A stretch of 64,000 nt of DNA from Pseudomonas moorei (GCF_008801475.1 NZ_VZPP01000005.1:1-64000), one strand, 5' to 3'; shown: positions 1 to 9,461, numbered from the stretch's first letter. Numbers and translations: made by a program. Notes: generated by a model not told the origin, from the sequence alone.

Positions 1-2048
1 AGCTGTCATCAACCGGCGTCACGCTGATGTTCAGGGTCGAAGTGACGTCCGCACCGGAACCGTCGGTGACGGTGTAGGTCACGGTCGGCACGCTGCCGTT
101 GTAATTGGCGTCCGGGGTGAAGGTGTAAGCGCCGTTGGCGCCGATCACCAGGGTGCCGACGTTGGCGATGGTCGCTGTGCTGCCGGCCTGGTACTGGGTG
201 CCGTCCACTGTGAAATTAACCACGCTGACGGGACCGTCAACGCTGTTGGTACCAGTGAGAACGCTACCGGTGACGGCCGACTCTTCAGCCGTGCTCACGT
301 TTTCACTGAGATCGGTGAAGCTGTCATCAACCGGCGTCACGCTGATGTTCAGGGTCGAAGTGACGTCCGCACCGGAACCGTCGGTGACGGTGTAGGTCAC
401 GGTCGGCACGCTGCCGTTGTAATTGGCGTCCGGGGTGAAGGTGTAGGCGCCGTTGGCGCCGATCACCAGGGTGCCGACGTTGGCGATGGTGGCCGTGCTG
501 CCGGCCTGGTACTGGGTGCCGTCCACTGTGAAATTAACCACGCTGACCGGGCCGTCGACGCTCGAAGTGCCGGTGAGGACGCTGCCGCTGACGGCGGAGT
601 CTTCGGCCGTGGTTACGCTTTCGCTGAGGTCGGTGAAGCTGTCATCCACTGGGGTGACGCTGATGTTCAGGGTCGAAGTGACGTCCGCACCGGAACCGTC
701 GGTGACGGTGTAGGTCACGGTCGGCACGCTGCCGTTGTAATTGGCGTCCGGGGTGAAGGTGTAGGCGCCGTTGGCGCCGATCACCAGGGTGCCGACGTTG
801 GCGATGGTGGCCGTGCTGCCGGCCTGGTACTGGGTGCCGTCCACTGTGAAATTAACCACGCTGACCGGGCCGTCGACGCTCGAAGTGCCGGTGAGGACGC
901 TGCCGCTGACGGCGGAGTCTTCGGCCGTGGTTACGCTTTCGCTGAGGTCGGTGAAGCTGTCATCAACCGGGGTCACGCTGATGTTCAGGGTCGAGGTGAC
1001 GTCGGAGCCGGAACCGTCGGTGACGGTGTAGGTGACGGTCGGCACGCTGCCGTTGTAATTGGCGTCCGGGGTGAAGGTGTAGGCGCCGTTGGCGCCGATC
1101 ACCAGGGTGCCGACGTTGGCGATGGTGGCGGTCTGGCCCGCAGTGAAAGTGCCATTGACGCCGTCGATGCTGAAGCTGAGCACGCTGACGGGACCGTCAA
1201 CGCTCGACGTACCCGTCAACACGCTGCCGCTGATGGCTGAGTCTTCGGCCGTGGTTACGCTTTCGCTGAGGTCGGTGAAGCTGTCGTCCACCGGGGTCAC
1301 GCTGATGTTCAGGGTCGAGGTGACGTCGGAGCCGGAACCGTCAGTGACGGTGTAGGTCACGGTCGGCACGCTGCCGTTGTAATTGGCGTCCGGGGTGAAG
1401 GTGTAGGCACCGTTGGCGCCGATCACCAGGGTGCCGACGTTGGCGATGGTGGCCGTGCTGCCAGCCTGGTATTGGGTGCCGTCCACTGTGAAATTAACCA
1501 CGCTGACCGGGCCGTCAACGCTGCTGGTGCCGGTGAGAACGCTGCCGCTGATGGCGGTGTCTTCGGTTGTGCTTACGCTTTCGCTGAGGTCGGTGAAGCT
1601 GTCATCAACCGGGGTGACGCTGATATTCAACGTCGAAGTAACGTCTGCGCCGGAACCGTCGGTGACGGTGTAGGTGACGGTCGGCACTGCACCGTTGTAA
1701 TTGGCGTCCGGAGTGAAGGTGTAAGCGCCGTTGGCACCGATCACCAGGGTGCCGACATTGGCGATGGTCGCTGTGCTGCCGGCCTGGTACTGGGTGCCGT
1801 CCACTGTGAAATTAACCACGCTGACGGGACCGTCAACGCTGTTGGTACCAGTGAGAACGCTACCGGTGACGGCCGACTCTTCAGCCGTGCTCACGTTTTC
1901 ACTGAGATCGGTGAAGCTGTCATCAACCGGCGTCACGCTGATGTTCAGCGTCGAAGTTGTGCCGTCAGCGACGGTGTAGCTCACCGTCGGCACCGTGCCG
2001 TTGTAGTTCTCGGCCGGAGTAAAGGTGTAAGCCCCATTCGCCGCAATC
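1..2048. repeat. Tandem ~318-bp repeat array inside lapA
   Basis: Equivalent landmarks recur near 135, 453, 771, 1089, 1413 and 1731, so the period is 318 bp (106 codons), with one 324-bp unit beginning at 1089. All spacings are multiples of three, so the adhesin frame is kept. Each unit encodes an Ig-like bacterial repeat. Units starting at 453 and 771 are almost identical. The unit starting at 135 is base-identical to the unit starting at 1731 over 162-352 versus 1758-1948. Two more divergent repeats lie at about 2049-2560, nearer the N-terminus. The array continues past the left edge. Confidence 0.93.
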
Positions 2049-3046
2049 ACCAAGGTACCGACATTGGCGATGGTCGCGGTCTGACCCGCAGTGAAGGTGC
2101 CATTGACGCCGTCAATGGTGAAAGTGACCACGCTCAGCGGGTTGTCGATGTCGCTGTCATTGCTCAGTACGTTGCCGGTCGCAGGGGTGTCTTCGGCAAT
2201 GGTTTGGGTGTCGGCAGTCAAGATGCTCGGATCATCGACCGCCGTCACGGTGAGGTCCAGGGTGCTGCTGGAGCCGGTGTTGGTGGTGTACGTAATTTGT
2301 GGCACAGCACCGTTGTAGTTGGCGTCCGGCGTGAAGGTGTAGTTGCCATTGGCACCAATGGTCAGCGAACCGACGCCGACGATCGTCGCAGTCTGGCCTG
2401 CGCTGAAGCTGCCGGCCACGCCGGTAATGGTGAAGCCGGTGATACTGAGCGGTGTGTTGGCATCGGTGTCGTTGTTCAGGAGATTGCCCGTGGCAATGCT
2501 GTCTTCAGCCAGAGTGCCAGTATCCGCGGTCAGTACGCTCGGAGCGTTGAGGGGCGTGACGTTCTGGTTGCCGGTATTGAGCGTAACGGGGGCCGCAGCG
2601 GCATCAGGACCGTTGGTTGGGAAACCGATGGTCGGGTCGACGCGCCCAGCCGTTGCATCGAGCATCACGAAGCTGTGACCACCACCGGCGGCACCACCTG
2701 AACCTGCGGCAGCCGGGCCGGCAGCAGTGGCTTCAAGGTCTTTGGTCGGGTCGGCGCCAGCGGCGATGGCTTGCTGCAGCTCTTCAACGGACGGCGCAGC
2801 CTGTGCGGTGGCGGCTGCAAGGTCAGTGCTGGAGTCCGGGGCATCAGCGTTCCACTGGGTGTCCCGGCCCAGATCGACGGTGCGGCCATCGGCCAGTTCC
2901 AGCGACACGGCACCGGAAAGGCCAGTGTCGATCTGGTCACCGGCAAACAGCTTGTCGCCTTCCACGAGAACACGGCGGACGCCCTCTGGGGACACCACGA
3001 AAACTTGACCGACAATGCTTTTGACGATGGCAACAACACTGCTCAT
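1..3046 (-). CDS. lapA: LapA-type giant RTX/T1SS adhesin, N-terminal part (partial)
   Basis: This open frame reads leftward from an ATG at 3046 and leaves the window at position 1 without a stop, so only about 1,015 N-terminal residues are visible. The N-terminus (MSSVVAIVKSIVGQVF...) is the retention module of LapA, the cell-surface adhesin that anchors P. fluorescens biofilms. A TAAG motif at residues 107-110 (bases 2717-2728) is the family's dialanine site, where the periplasmic protease LapG cuts between the two alanines. A Gly/Ala-rich linker follows at about residues 110-123. Then come Ig-like/cadherin-like repeats of about 106 residues: two divergent ones and then a near-identical array. 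The LapG/LapD control genes and the C-terminal RTX secretion signal are not in the window. The lapEBC secretion genes start divergently at 3404. The start has an upstream ggagag Shine-Dalgarno sequence. Family assignment is very confident; total length is unknown. Confidence 0.95.
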   Translation of the reverse strand, partial: MSSVVAIVKSIVGQVFVVSPEGVRRVLVEGDKLFAGDQIDTGLSGAVSLELADGRTVDLGRDTQWNADAPDSSTDLAAATAQAAPSVEELQQAIAAGADPTKDLEATAAGPAAAGSGGAAGGGHSFVMLDATAGRVDPTIGFPTNGPDAAAAPVTLNTGNQNVTPLNAPSVLTADTGTLAEDSIATGNLLNNDTDANTPLSITGFTITGVAGSFSAGQTATIVGVGSLTIGANGNYTFTPDANYNGAVPQITYTTNTGSSSTLDLTVTAVDDPSILTADTQTIAEDTPATGNVLSNDSDIDNPLSVVTFTIDGVNGTFTAGQTATIANVGTLVIAANGAYTFTPAENYNGTVPTVSYTVADGTTSTLNISVTPVDDSFTDLSENVSTAEESAVTGSVLTGTNSVDGPVSVVNFTVDGTQYQAGSTATIANVGTLVIGANGAYTFTPDANYNGAVPTVTYTVTDGSGADVTSTLNISVTPVDDSFTDLSESVSTTEDTAISGSVLTGTSSVDGPVSVVNFTVDGTQYQAGSTATIANVGTLVIGANGAYTFTPDANYNGSVPTVTYTVTDGSGSDVTSTLNISVTPVDDSFTDLSESVTTAEDSAISGSVLTGTSSVDGPVSVLSFSIDGVNGTFTAGQTATIANVGTLVIGANGAYTFTPDANYNGSVPTVTYTVTDGSGSDVTSTLNISVTPVDDSFTDLSESVTTAEDSAVSGSVLTGTSSVDGPVSVVNFTVDGTQYQAGSTATIANVGTLVIGANGAYTFTPDANYNGSVPTVTYTVTDGSGADVTSTLNISVTPVDDSFTDLSESVTTAEDSAVSGSVLTGTSSVDGPVSVVNFTVDGTQYQAGSTATIANVGTLVIGANGAYTFTPDANYNGSVPTVTYTVTDGSGADVTSTLNISVTPVDDSFTDLSENVSTAEESAVTGSVLTGTNSVDGPVSVVNFTVDGTQYQAGSTATIANVGTLVIGANGAYTFTPDANYNGSVPTVTYTVTDGSGADVTSTLNISVTPVDDS

Positions 3047-3403
3047 TGAAGACTCTCCGGGGTGTCACGTTCAGTTGACTTCCATAGACCTGATGGCGTC
3101 TGCACCGATCAATCTGGACGTACATTGCAAATTAGATGCACAAATTTGACGCGGTTGATCGTCAATATTTTGGCTAGAATTTTTCGCTATTAACTTTATG
3201 CCAAACTATTGACCTTCTGGGGGGCATCCTAAACAATCGCCCCAGTAATGTCACATTGATATTTACGCTGTGACCTGTCCTCGGTATGTGATCCAGTTCC
3301 CGCTTTTGAGCTTTCCGACATACGGTCATTTCGCTTGCCATCTTCCGACACGGCGCGCTGTTCAGCCGTGATTCAAGACAAGAAGTTCTGGGAAATTCCT
3401 ACA
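3047..3403. other. Divergent lapA / lapEBC intergenic region
   Basis: This 357-bp non-coding gap separates lapA (leftward) from lapE (rightward) and must hold both promoters. It is clearly more AT-rich than its surroundings, especially at about 3125-3215. Several TTGAC-like and TAnAAT-like hexamers are present, but none are paired at a spacing convincing enough to call a promoter. No small ORF with a ribosome-binding site is evident. Confidence 0.5.
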
Positions 3404-4756
3404 ATGCGTTCGCCTTTGTTCATGGCTCTACCTTTCGCTCTCGCCGCGTCTTTCGCCCAGGCGCAATCCTTACAAGAAGCCATGCAACAAGCGCTGGATG
3501 TTCATCCGGAAGTCCAGGCAGGCGTCAACAGTCGATTGGCAGCGGATTATCAGCTAAAGGCAGCGCAAGGTGGATACCTGCCACGGGTCGACCTGCTGGG
3601 CGGTTATGGTCGTGAAGGCACCGATAGCGTGACTACACGCACGGGCGGCAGCAACAATCACTGGGAAACCTTGAATCGCAGTGAGTCAAGTTTGCGCCTG
3701 ACCCAAATGGTCTTTGACGGTTTTGCGACGTCCAGCGAAGTGGGGCGTCAACAAGCCACCGTCAACTCCCGAGCCTACTCGCTGCTGAGTACTTCGGAGC
3801 GTACCGGGCTGACCGTGGCCCAGGTCTATCTCGACGTGCTGACTCGCCGCGAGTTCGTGCGTCTGGCCGAGGACAACCTAAAGAGCCACCAACGCATTTA
3901 CGACCAGATTCAGCTGCGCACCCAGCGCGGCGTTGGCAGTGGCGCCGACCTCGATCAGGCCGAGGCCCGCATGGCCCAGGCGCGCAACAACCTGATCACC
4001 GAGCAGACCAATCTGGCTGACGCCGAAACCAACTACCTTGCCGCTGTTGGCCAGATGCCCGATCAACTGGAGCGCCCCGCGAGTTTCCTGGCGCTGATGC
4101 CGGCCAACCTGAATGAGGCACGTGCGCAGATGCTGGAAAACAGCCCGATCCTGCGCTCGGCCGAATCCGATATTGCCGCTGCCGAGAAACAGTACGACAC
4201 GGCCAAGTCGACGTTCTACCCACGTTTCGATGCCGAGTTGGGTCGCACCGCCGATAACGATATTGATGGCCAGAACGGCCACAACAATGAATGGCAAGCC
4301 ATGCTGCGCATGCGCTTCAACCTGTATTCGGGCGGCAGCAACAAGGCCGACCTGGAATCCAAGTCTTACCTGTCGAACCAGGCGCTGGACATTCGCAACA
4401 ACGCCCTGCGCCAATTGAATGAAGAGCTGGGCCTGGCCTGGAACGCCCTCAACAATGCCAACGCGCAGGTCCCGATCGCCCAGCAATACGTCGACCACAG
4501 CGCCGCGGTGCGTACGGCTTACCAGCGTCAGTTCACCCTCGGCGAGCGTTCCTTGCTCGATTTGCTCGACAGTGAAAACGAATTGTTCACCTCTTCGCGC
4601 CGTCTGGTGGAGATCAAGAACATTCAGTTATTTACTCAGTACCGAATCAAGGCGACCATGGGCGAGTTGCTCAGGAGCCAGGGAGTGGTCGCACCTTTGG
4701 CATCCGTTGTGCAGAACGACGTGAAGCCCAAGGTCCAATTGCCCGGTTTGAATTGA
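3404..4756 (+). CDS. lapE: LapE, TolC-family outer-membrane channel of the LapA secretion system
   Basis: The 450-residue product is a TolC-family outer-membrane efflux protein. It would form the outer-membrane duct through which LapA is exported. The ATG at 3404 is preferred over the upstream start at 3335 because it places a signal peptide at the N-terminus (MRSPLFMALPFALAASFAQA, cut before Gln). The extra 23 residues from 3335 are polar and would bury the signal. Two repeated OEP halves with heptad-rich helices are visible, for example around 'LTVAQVYLDVLTRREFVRLA' and near the C-terminus at 'YRIKATMGELL'. It is divergent from lapA, and lapB begins 42 bp downstream, giving a lapE-lapB-lapC operon. 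Confidence 0.92.
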   Translation: MRSPLFMALPFALAASFAQAQSLQEAMQQALDVHPEVQAGVNSRLAADYQLKAAQGGYLPRVDLLGGYGREGTDSVTTRTGGSNNHWETLNRSESSLRLTQMVFDGFATSSEVGRQQATVNSRAYSLLSTSERTGLTVAQVYLDVLTRREFVRLAEDNLKSHQRIYDQIQLRTQRGVGSGADLDQAEARMAQARNNLITEQTNLADAETNYLAAVGQMPDQLERPASFLALMPANLNEARAQMLENSPILRSAESDIAAAEKQYDTAKSTFYPRFDAELGRTADNDIDGQNGHNNEWQAMLRMRFNLYSGGSNKADLESKSYLSNQALDIRNNALRQLNEELGLAWNALNNANAQVPIAQQYVDHSAAVRTAYQRQFTLGERSLLDLLDSENELFTSSRRLVEIKNIQLFTQYRIKATMGELLRSQGVVAPLASVVQNDVKPKVQLPGLN

Positions 4757-4798
4757 GCACGACCTTCATTGTTCAATTGTTAGTCAAGAGTGCCGAGC

Positions 4799-6955
4799 GT
4801 GGAATCAGAAGTCAGTCGGGTTCAACTCATTCATGATCCGCGCGCGTTGCATGACGATCCGTTACTGGATGGTCTGCTCGCCCTTTGCATGCTGCATCAA
4901 AAGCCTGCCAGCGCGGCGATGCTGACCACTGGCCTGCCACTGCCCGAGCAGCGCTTGAGTGTCGACCTGTTGCCACGTGCGGCAGCTCGCGCCGGGCTAC
5001 AAGGTCGGGTGCTGCAACGCAAGCTGGAGGATATTCCGGCGATTGCCATGCCGGCCTTGCTGCTGCTCAAGGGCGGTCGCAGTGCGGTCCTGCTCGGTTG
5101 GCAAGGCGAAGATCAGGTGCGGGTGCTGCTCAGTGAAAGCGATGGCGGTGAGTCCCTGGTCAGTCGTGAGCTGCTGGCCGATGACTACACCGGCAAAGTC
5201 TTTTTCGCCCAGCCGCAGCACAAGTTCGACGTCAATCACGGCACGCTGATACCGCGAGCGCGTTCATGGTTCCGCGACACTCTCAAGCGTTCACGCTGGT
5301 TGTACGCCGACGCCATCGCCGCGAGTTTCCTGATCAACATCATTGCCATGGCCGCGCCGTTGTTCGTGATGAACGTCTACGACCGCGTCGTGCCGAACCA
5401 GGCCGAGGCGACGCTGTGGGTGCTGGCACTTGGCATCACGGGCGCCTACCTCTTCGACCTGATCCTTAAAAGCCTGCGCAGTCTGTGCCTGGACCTGGCC
5501 GGCAAAAAAACCGACCTGATCATTTCGGCCACGCTGTTCGAGCGCATCGTCGGCATGGCCATGAAATACCGCCCAGCGCGGGTCGGCAGCTTTGCCCAGA
5601 ACATCCACGAGTTTCAGAGCCTGCGCGACTTCCTGGCCTCGCTGACCCTCACCAGCCTGATCGACTTGCCGTTCACGATCCTGATTTTCGTCGTCATCGC
5701 GATCATCGGCGGGCACCTGGTGTGGATTCCGGTGCTGGCCTTCCCGATTGCCCTGGCCATCGGTTATGCCTTGCAAAAACCCCTGGTGGCGACCATGGAG
5801 CGGACCATGGCGCTGGGCGCCGAGCGTCAGTCGAGCCTGATCGAAACCCTGGCCGGCCTCGATGCGGTGAAGGTCAACAACGCCGAAAGCGAGCGCCAGT
5901 ATCAGTGGGAGCAGACCATCGGTACCCTCAGCCGCCTTGAGCTGCGGGTGAAGATGCTATCCGGCCTGGCGATGAACATCACCTTGCTGATCCAGCAACT
6001 GGCTGGGGTGATCATGATCGTCTTCGGCGTCTACCAGATCATCGACGGTCACTTGAGCATGGGCGGCCTGATTGCCTGCTACATGCTCAGTGGCCGTGCG
6101 CTCAGCCCGCTGGCGTCGCTGTCCGGGCTGTTGACCCGTTACCAGCAGGCGCGGGTGACCATGACCTCGGTCGACCTGATGATGGAGCTGCCCCAGGAGC
6201 GCAACTTCGAAGAGCGCCCGCTCAGCCGCAAGGTGTTGCAGGGCGCTATTGAGTGCCGCCAGCTCAACTTCACCTATCCCGGGCAACAGAACCAGGCACT
6301 GAAGAACATCAACCTGGCGATTCGTCCCGGTGAGAAAATCGGCATCATTGGGCGAAGCGGCTCGGGCAAGAGTTCACTGGCGAAACTGTTGGTGGGGTTG
6401 TATCAGCCGGATGACGGCGCGTTACTGGTCGATGGTGTGGATATCCGTCAGATCGACGTCAGCGAACTGCGCTATAACATCGGCTACGTACCGCAGGACA
6501 TTCAATTACTCGCCGGTACGTTACGCGACAACCTGGTGTCCGGCGCACGGTACGTCGAGGACGAACTGGTGCTGCAAGCCGCCGAGCTGGCTGGCGTCCA
6601 CGAATATGCGCGCCTGCATCCCAAGGGCTATGAGCTGCAGGTCGGGGAGCGCGGGCAGAACCTCTCCGGCGGCCAACGACAAAACGTCGCCCTGGCCCGT
6701 GCCTTGTTGCTCAACCCGCCGATCCTGCTGCTCGACGAACCGACCAGCGCCATGGACAACACCGGCGAAGAGCGCCTCAAGCAGCGCATGGCCGCTGTGA
6801 TCGAGAACAAGACCATGGTGCTGGTGACGCACCGGGCATCGCTGTTGTCGCTGGTGGATCGACTGATCGTGATCGATCGCGGGCAGATACTCGCAGACGG
6901 CCCGAAAGCCGCGGTGATGGAAGCGTTGAAGAAGGGGCAGATCAGTGTTGCTTAA
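4799..6955 (+). CDS. lapB: LapB, type I secretion ABC transporter (ATPase/permease)
   Basis: This 718-residue protein is an exporter ABC half-transporter of the type I secretion class and is expected to energise LapA export through the inner membrane. It has an N-terminal C39-like domain (about residues 15-135) without an obvious catalytic cysteine, as in systems that do not cleave a leader. Six membrane segments follow at about 160-430. The nucleotide-binding domain has Walker A GRSGSGKSS, signature LSGGQRQ and Walker B ILLLDEP, then the switch His in 'VLVTHR'. I chose the GTG at 4799 (MESEVSRVQ...), with an aagag Shine-Dalgarno about 9 bp upstream. A GTG at 4790 in the same frame would add three residues. 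The last 11 bp overlap lapC, consistent with translational coupling. Confidence 0.93.
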   Translation: MESEVSRVQLIHDPRALHDDPLLDGLLALCMLHQKPASAAMLTTGLPLPEQRLSVDLLPRAAARAGLQGRVLQRKLEDIPAIAMPALLLLKGGRSAVLLGWQGEDQVRVLLSESDGGESLVSRELLADDYTGKVFFAQPQHKFDVNHGTLIPRARSWFRDTLKRSRWLYADAIAASFLINIIAMAAPLFVMNVYDRVVPNQAEATLWVLALGITGAYLFDLILKSLRSLCLDLAGKKTDLIISATLFERIVGMAMKYRPARVGSFAQNIHEFQSLRDFLASLTLTSLIDLPFTILIFVVIAIIGGHLVWIPVLAFPIALAIGYALQKPLVATMERTMALGAERQSSLIETLAGLDAVKVNNAESERQYQWEQTIGTLSRLELRVKMLSGLAMNITLLIQQLAGVIMIVFGVYQIIDGHLSMGGLIACYMLSGRALSPLASLSGLLTRYQQARVTMTSVDLMMELPQERNFEERPLSRKVLQGAIECRQLNFTYPGQQNQALKNINLAIRPGEKIGIIGRSGSGKSSLAKLLVGLYQPDDGALLVDGVDIRQIDVSELRYNIGYVPQDIQLLAGTLRDNLVSGARYVEDELVLQAAELAGVHEYARLHPKGYELQVGERGQNLSGGQRQNVALARALLLNPPILLLDEPTSAMDNTGEERLKQRMAAVIENKTMVLVTHRASLLSLVDRLIVIDRGQILADGPKAAVMEALKKGQISVA

Positions 6956-8309
6956 GTCGGGTAAGGATTCGATCCGCCGCTACTTCAAAGGCTCCGCTTC
7001 GCTGCAGGGCCAGCCGCTGCCGGAGGTCAACAAGGCGCTGATCGAGGATGCGCCGCGGGTGGTGCGGCTGACGATCTGGGCGATCATCGCTTTCTTCGTG
7101 TTCCTGGTGTTTTGGGCCAACTTCGCGGTCATCGATGAAGTGACCAAGGGCGACGGCAAGGCGATTCCATCGTCGAAGATCCAGAAAATCCAGAACCTTG
7201 AGGGCGGTATCGTTTCCGAGCTGTTCGTCAAGGAAGGCCAGATTGTCGAGGCCGGCGCTCCGCTGATCCGCCTGGACGACACGCGATTTGCATCGAATGT
7301 CGGTGAAACCGAAGCCGATCGGTTGTCGATGTTGCTTCGGGTTGAACGCTTGAGCGCCGAGGTCGATGATCGCCCGCTGAACTTCCCGGAGGATGTGCTC
7401 AAGGCCGTGCCGGGTCAGGCCAAGAGCGAAGAATCGCTCTATATCAGCCGCCGCCAGCAGTTGCACGATGAGATTGGCGGCTTGCAGGAGCAGTTGATCC
7501 AGCGCCAGCAAGAGCTGCGCGAATTTACCTCCAAACAGGCGCAGTATCGCCAGCAGTTGGGCTTCCAGCGCCAAGAAATCAGCATGTCCGAGCCCTTGGT
7601 GGCTCAGGGGGCGGTATCGCCGGTGGAAGTCCTGCGTCTCAAGCGTGCCGAAGCCGAGACCCGTGGCCAGCTCGACGCCACAACACTGGCGATCCCGCGA
7701 GCCGAATCGGCGATCAAGGAAGTTCAGCGCAAGATCGACGAGACCCGCGGCAAGTTCCGCAGCGAAGCCCTGACCCAGCTCAATGAAGCGCGCACCGACC
7801 TGAACAAGGCCCAAGCCACCGGCAAGGCGCTGGAAGACCGGGTCAGCCGCACGCTGGTCACGTCGCCAGTACGGGGGATCGTCAACAAGTTGCTGGTCAA
7901 CACCATTGGCGGGGTTATCCAGCCTGGCAGCGACCTGGTGGAAATCGTGCCGCTGGACGACACCTTGCTGGTCGAGGCGAAAATCCGCCCGCAGGACATC
8001 GCTTTCCTGCACCCGGGGCAGGAAGCGACAGTGAAGTTCACCGCCTATGACTACACAATCTACGGTGGTCTGAAGGCCAAGCTGGAACAGATTGGTGCCG
8101 ACACAATCACGGATGAAGACAAGAAAACCACCTACTACATAATCAAGCTGCGCACAGAACGCAGTCACCTTGGCACCGACGAAAAACCTCTGCTGATCAT
8201 TCCAGGGATGGTGGCTTCGGTGGACATCATCACCGGCAAGAAGACTATCCTCAGCTATCTGCTCAAGCCGATCATCCGGGCGCGCGCTGAGGCGTTGCAC
8301 GAGCGCTAG
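6945..8309 (+). CDS. lapC: LapC, HlyD-family membrane-fusion protein
   Basis: This 454-residue periplasmic adaptor links the LapB ABC exporter to the LapE channel. It has a short cytoplasmic N-terminus, one membrane anchor (about residues 42-62, 'LTIWAIIAFFVFLVFWANF'), a lipoyl half-motif near 'IQNLEGGIVSELFVKEGQ', and a long coiled coil rich in Gln/Glu/Arg (about 120-290). The second lipoyl half and beta-barrel sit near 'VRGIVNKLLV' and 'PGQEATVKFTAYDY'. It starts at a GTG inside the end of lapB (11-bp overlap). A 13-bp hairpin 21 bp after the stop probably ends the operon. Confidence 0.93.
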   Translation: MLLKSGKDSIRRYFKGSASLQGQPLPEVNKALIEDAPRVVRLTIWAIIAFFVFLVFWANFAVIDEVTKGDGKAIPSSKIQKIQNLEGGIVSELFVKEGQIVEAGAPLIRLDDTRFASNVGETEADRLSMLLRVERLSAEVDDRPLNFPEDVLKAVPGQAKSEESLYISRRQQLHDEIGGLQEQLIQRQQELREFTSKQAQYRQQLGFQRQEISMSEPLVAQGAVSPVEVLRLKRAEAETRGQLDATTLAIPRAESAIKEVQRKIDETRGKFRSEALTQLNEARTDLNKAQATGKALEDRVSRTLVTSPVRGIVNKLLVNTIGGVIQPGSDLVEIVPLDDTLLVEAKIRPQDIAFLHPGQEATVKFTAYDYTIYGGLKAKLEQIGADTITDEDKKTTYYIIKLRTERSHLGTDEKPLLIIPGMVASVDIITGKKTILSYLLKPIIRARAEALHER

Positions 8310-8330
8310 TCCCTGGCTGGGGCTTGATGG

Positions 8331-8360
8331 CCGTCTTCGCTGGCTTGCCAGCGAAGACGG
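8331..8360. repeat. REP-type hairpin after lapC
   Basis: A perfect 13-bp inverted repeat (arms 8331-8343 and 8348-8360, 4-base loop) uses the 'ttcgctggc-ttgccagcgaa' core seen again at 44.8, 57.2 and 61.5 kb. No T-run follows, so it is a REP palindrome that may also damp readthrough or protect the lapEBC mRNA 3' end. Confidence 0.75.
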
Positions 8361-8390
8361 CGCCAAAACAGAGTACTGCAAAAGCCATAT

Positions 8391-8439
8391 CGTTATTCTT
8401 TAACGGTATTTAAATTAGTCTTCTTATATCTATAAAGTC
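8391..8439 (+). promoter_or_regulatory. AT-rich upstream motif shared with other sulfur-related genes (copy A)
   Basis: This AT-rich block lies about 120 bp before the TauD-like gene. It contains TAAATTAGTCTTCTTATA at 8411-8428 and, just before, ttattctttaacg at 8393-8405. The first element recurs before yezD-sbp (38529-38545). Both elements recur before the hydrolase at 47521 (about 47438-47462). The inference is a binding site and promoter for a sulfur-limitation regulator such as the LysR-type CysB. No regulator gene in the window identifies it directly. Confidence 0.5.
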
Positions 8440-8555
8440 ACTCCCCTGCGTACCTGCCGACCAATCGGCGCGCCGCACGACACGAACCAACACGACATCC
8501 GTGTGTTTCTGATCGACGCGCGCGCCCTTGAGCGTGCCGTGCGTGGGAGTGATTT

Positions 8556-9443
8556 ATGTCTGCAACATCCGCATCGCCAAGCATCGCGCCACAATTTTTT
8601 GAAATCCGCCCGTTCAGCGGTGCGGTGGGTGCCGAAATCATCGGCCTCGATCTGTCCCGCCCGGTCAACGATCAGGACTTCGCCCGCATCCACCGCGCGC
8701 ACCTGGATCATCACGTGGTGGTGTTCCGCGACCAGCGCATTACTCCCCGGCAGCAAATCGATTTCAGCCGCCGTTTTGGCGTGTTGCAGATCCATGTGCT
8801 CAAACAATTCCTGCTCGCTGGTCACCCGGAAATCCTCATCGTTTCCAACATCGTCGAGAACGGCCAGAACATCGGCCTCGGCGACGCCGGCAAGTTCTGG
8901 CACTCCGACCTGTCCTATAAAGACCTGCCAAGCCTGGGCTCGATGCTGCATGCCCAGGAGCTGCCGTCGGAAGGCGGCGACACGCTGTTCGCCGACATGC
9001 ACAAAGCCTGGGACAACCTGCCCGAAGCGCTGCGCAAGGCGGTCGAAGGTCGCTCGGCCGCGCACTCCTATACGGCGCGCTACAGCGAGACCAAATTCGA
9101 AGGCAACTGGCGCCCGACCCTGACCCCGGAGCAACTGGCCCAGGTCGCCGAAGTGATTCACCCCGTCGTGCGTACCCATCCGGAAAACGGCCGCAAGGCG
9201 CTGTTCGTCAGTGAAGGCTTCACCACCCGCATCGTTGGTTTGCCCGAAGACGAGAGCAAGCAGCTGCTCGACGAGCTCTATGCCCATAGCGTGTTGCCGC
9301 AAAACATCTACCGCCATCAATGGCAGGCCCATGACCTGGTGTTCTGGGACAACCGTTCGCTGATCCACCTCGCCGCCGGATGCCCAAGCCATCTGCGCCG
9401 CAAGCTGTATCGCACCACCATCCAGGGCGACGCGCCCTTCTGA
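8556..9443 (+). CDS. TauD/TfdA-family Fe(II)/2-oxoglutarate dioxygenase
   Basis: The 295-residue product belongs to the TauD/TfdA family, which oxidises sulfonates, sulfate esters or related compounds and often releases sulfite for assimilation. The iron-binding facial triad is recognisable: the H-x-D pair is H116-S-D118 ('FWHSDLS') and the distal histidine is about H271 ('NRSLIHLAAG'). The 2-oxoglutarate-binding arginine lies in the closing 'RTT' stretch. The ATG at 8556 follows a ggagtga Shine-Dalgarno. It leads a run with an ABC importer (gap of 18 bp), so the importer probably brings in the substrate. An AT-rich motif lies upstream. Which organosulfur or other acid is the substrate cannot be read from the sequence. 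Confidence 0.88.
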   Translation: MSATSASPSIAPQFFEIRPFSGAVGAEIIGLDLSRPVNDQDFARIHRAHLDHHVVVFRDQRITPRQQIDFSRRFGVLQIHVLKQFLLAGHPEILIVSNIVENGQNIGLGDAGKFWHSDLSYKDLPSLGSMLHAQELPSEGGDTLFADMHKAWDNLPEALRKAVEGRSAAHSYTARYSETKFEGNWRPTLTPEQLAQVAEVIHPVVRTHPENGRKALFVSEGFTTRIVGLPEDESKQLLDELYAHSVLPQNIYRHQWQAHDLVFWDNRSLIHLAAGCPSHLRRKLYRTTIQGDAPF

Positions 9444-9461
9444 TTTGTCGGAGATCTGATC

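Noticed and set aside
1..2048. CRISPR-like periodic repeats
   Set aside because: The 318-bp period is in-frame coding sequence, with no short repeats or unique spacers.
135..2701. Series of 75-111-residue plus-strand frames and one 409-residue frame (1472-2701) over the repeats
   Set aside because: They repeat with the lapA array and are antisense shadows of its strongly biased codons. The minus-strand LapA frame has clear family similarity and no stops.
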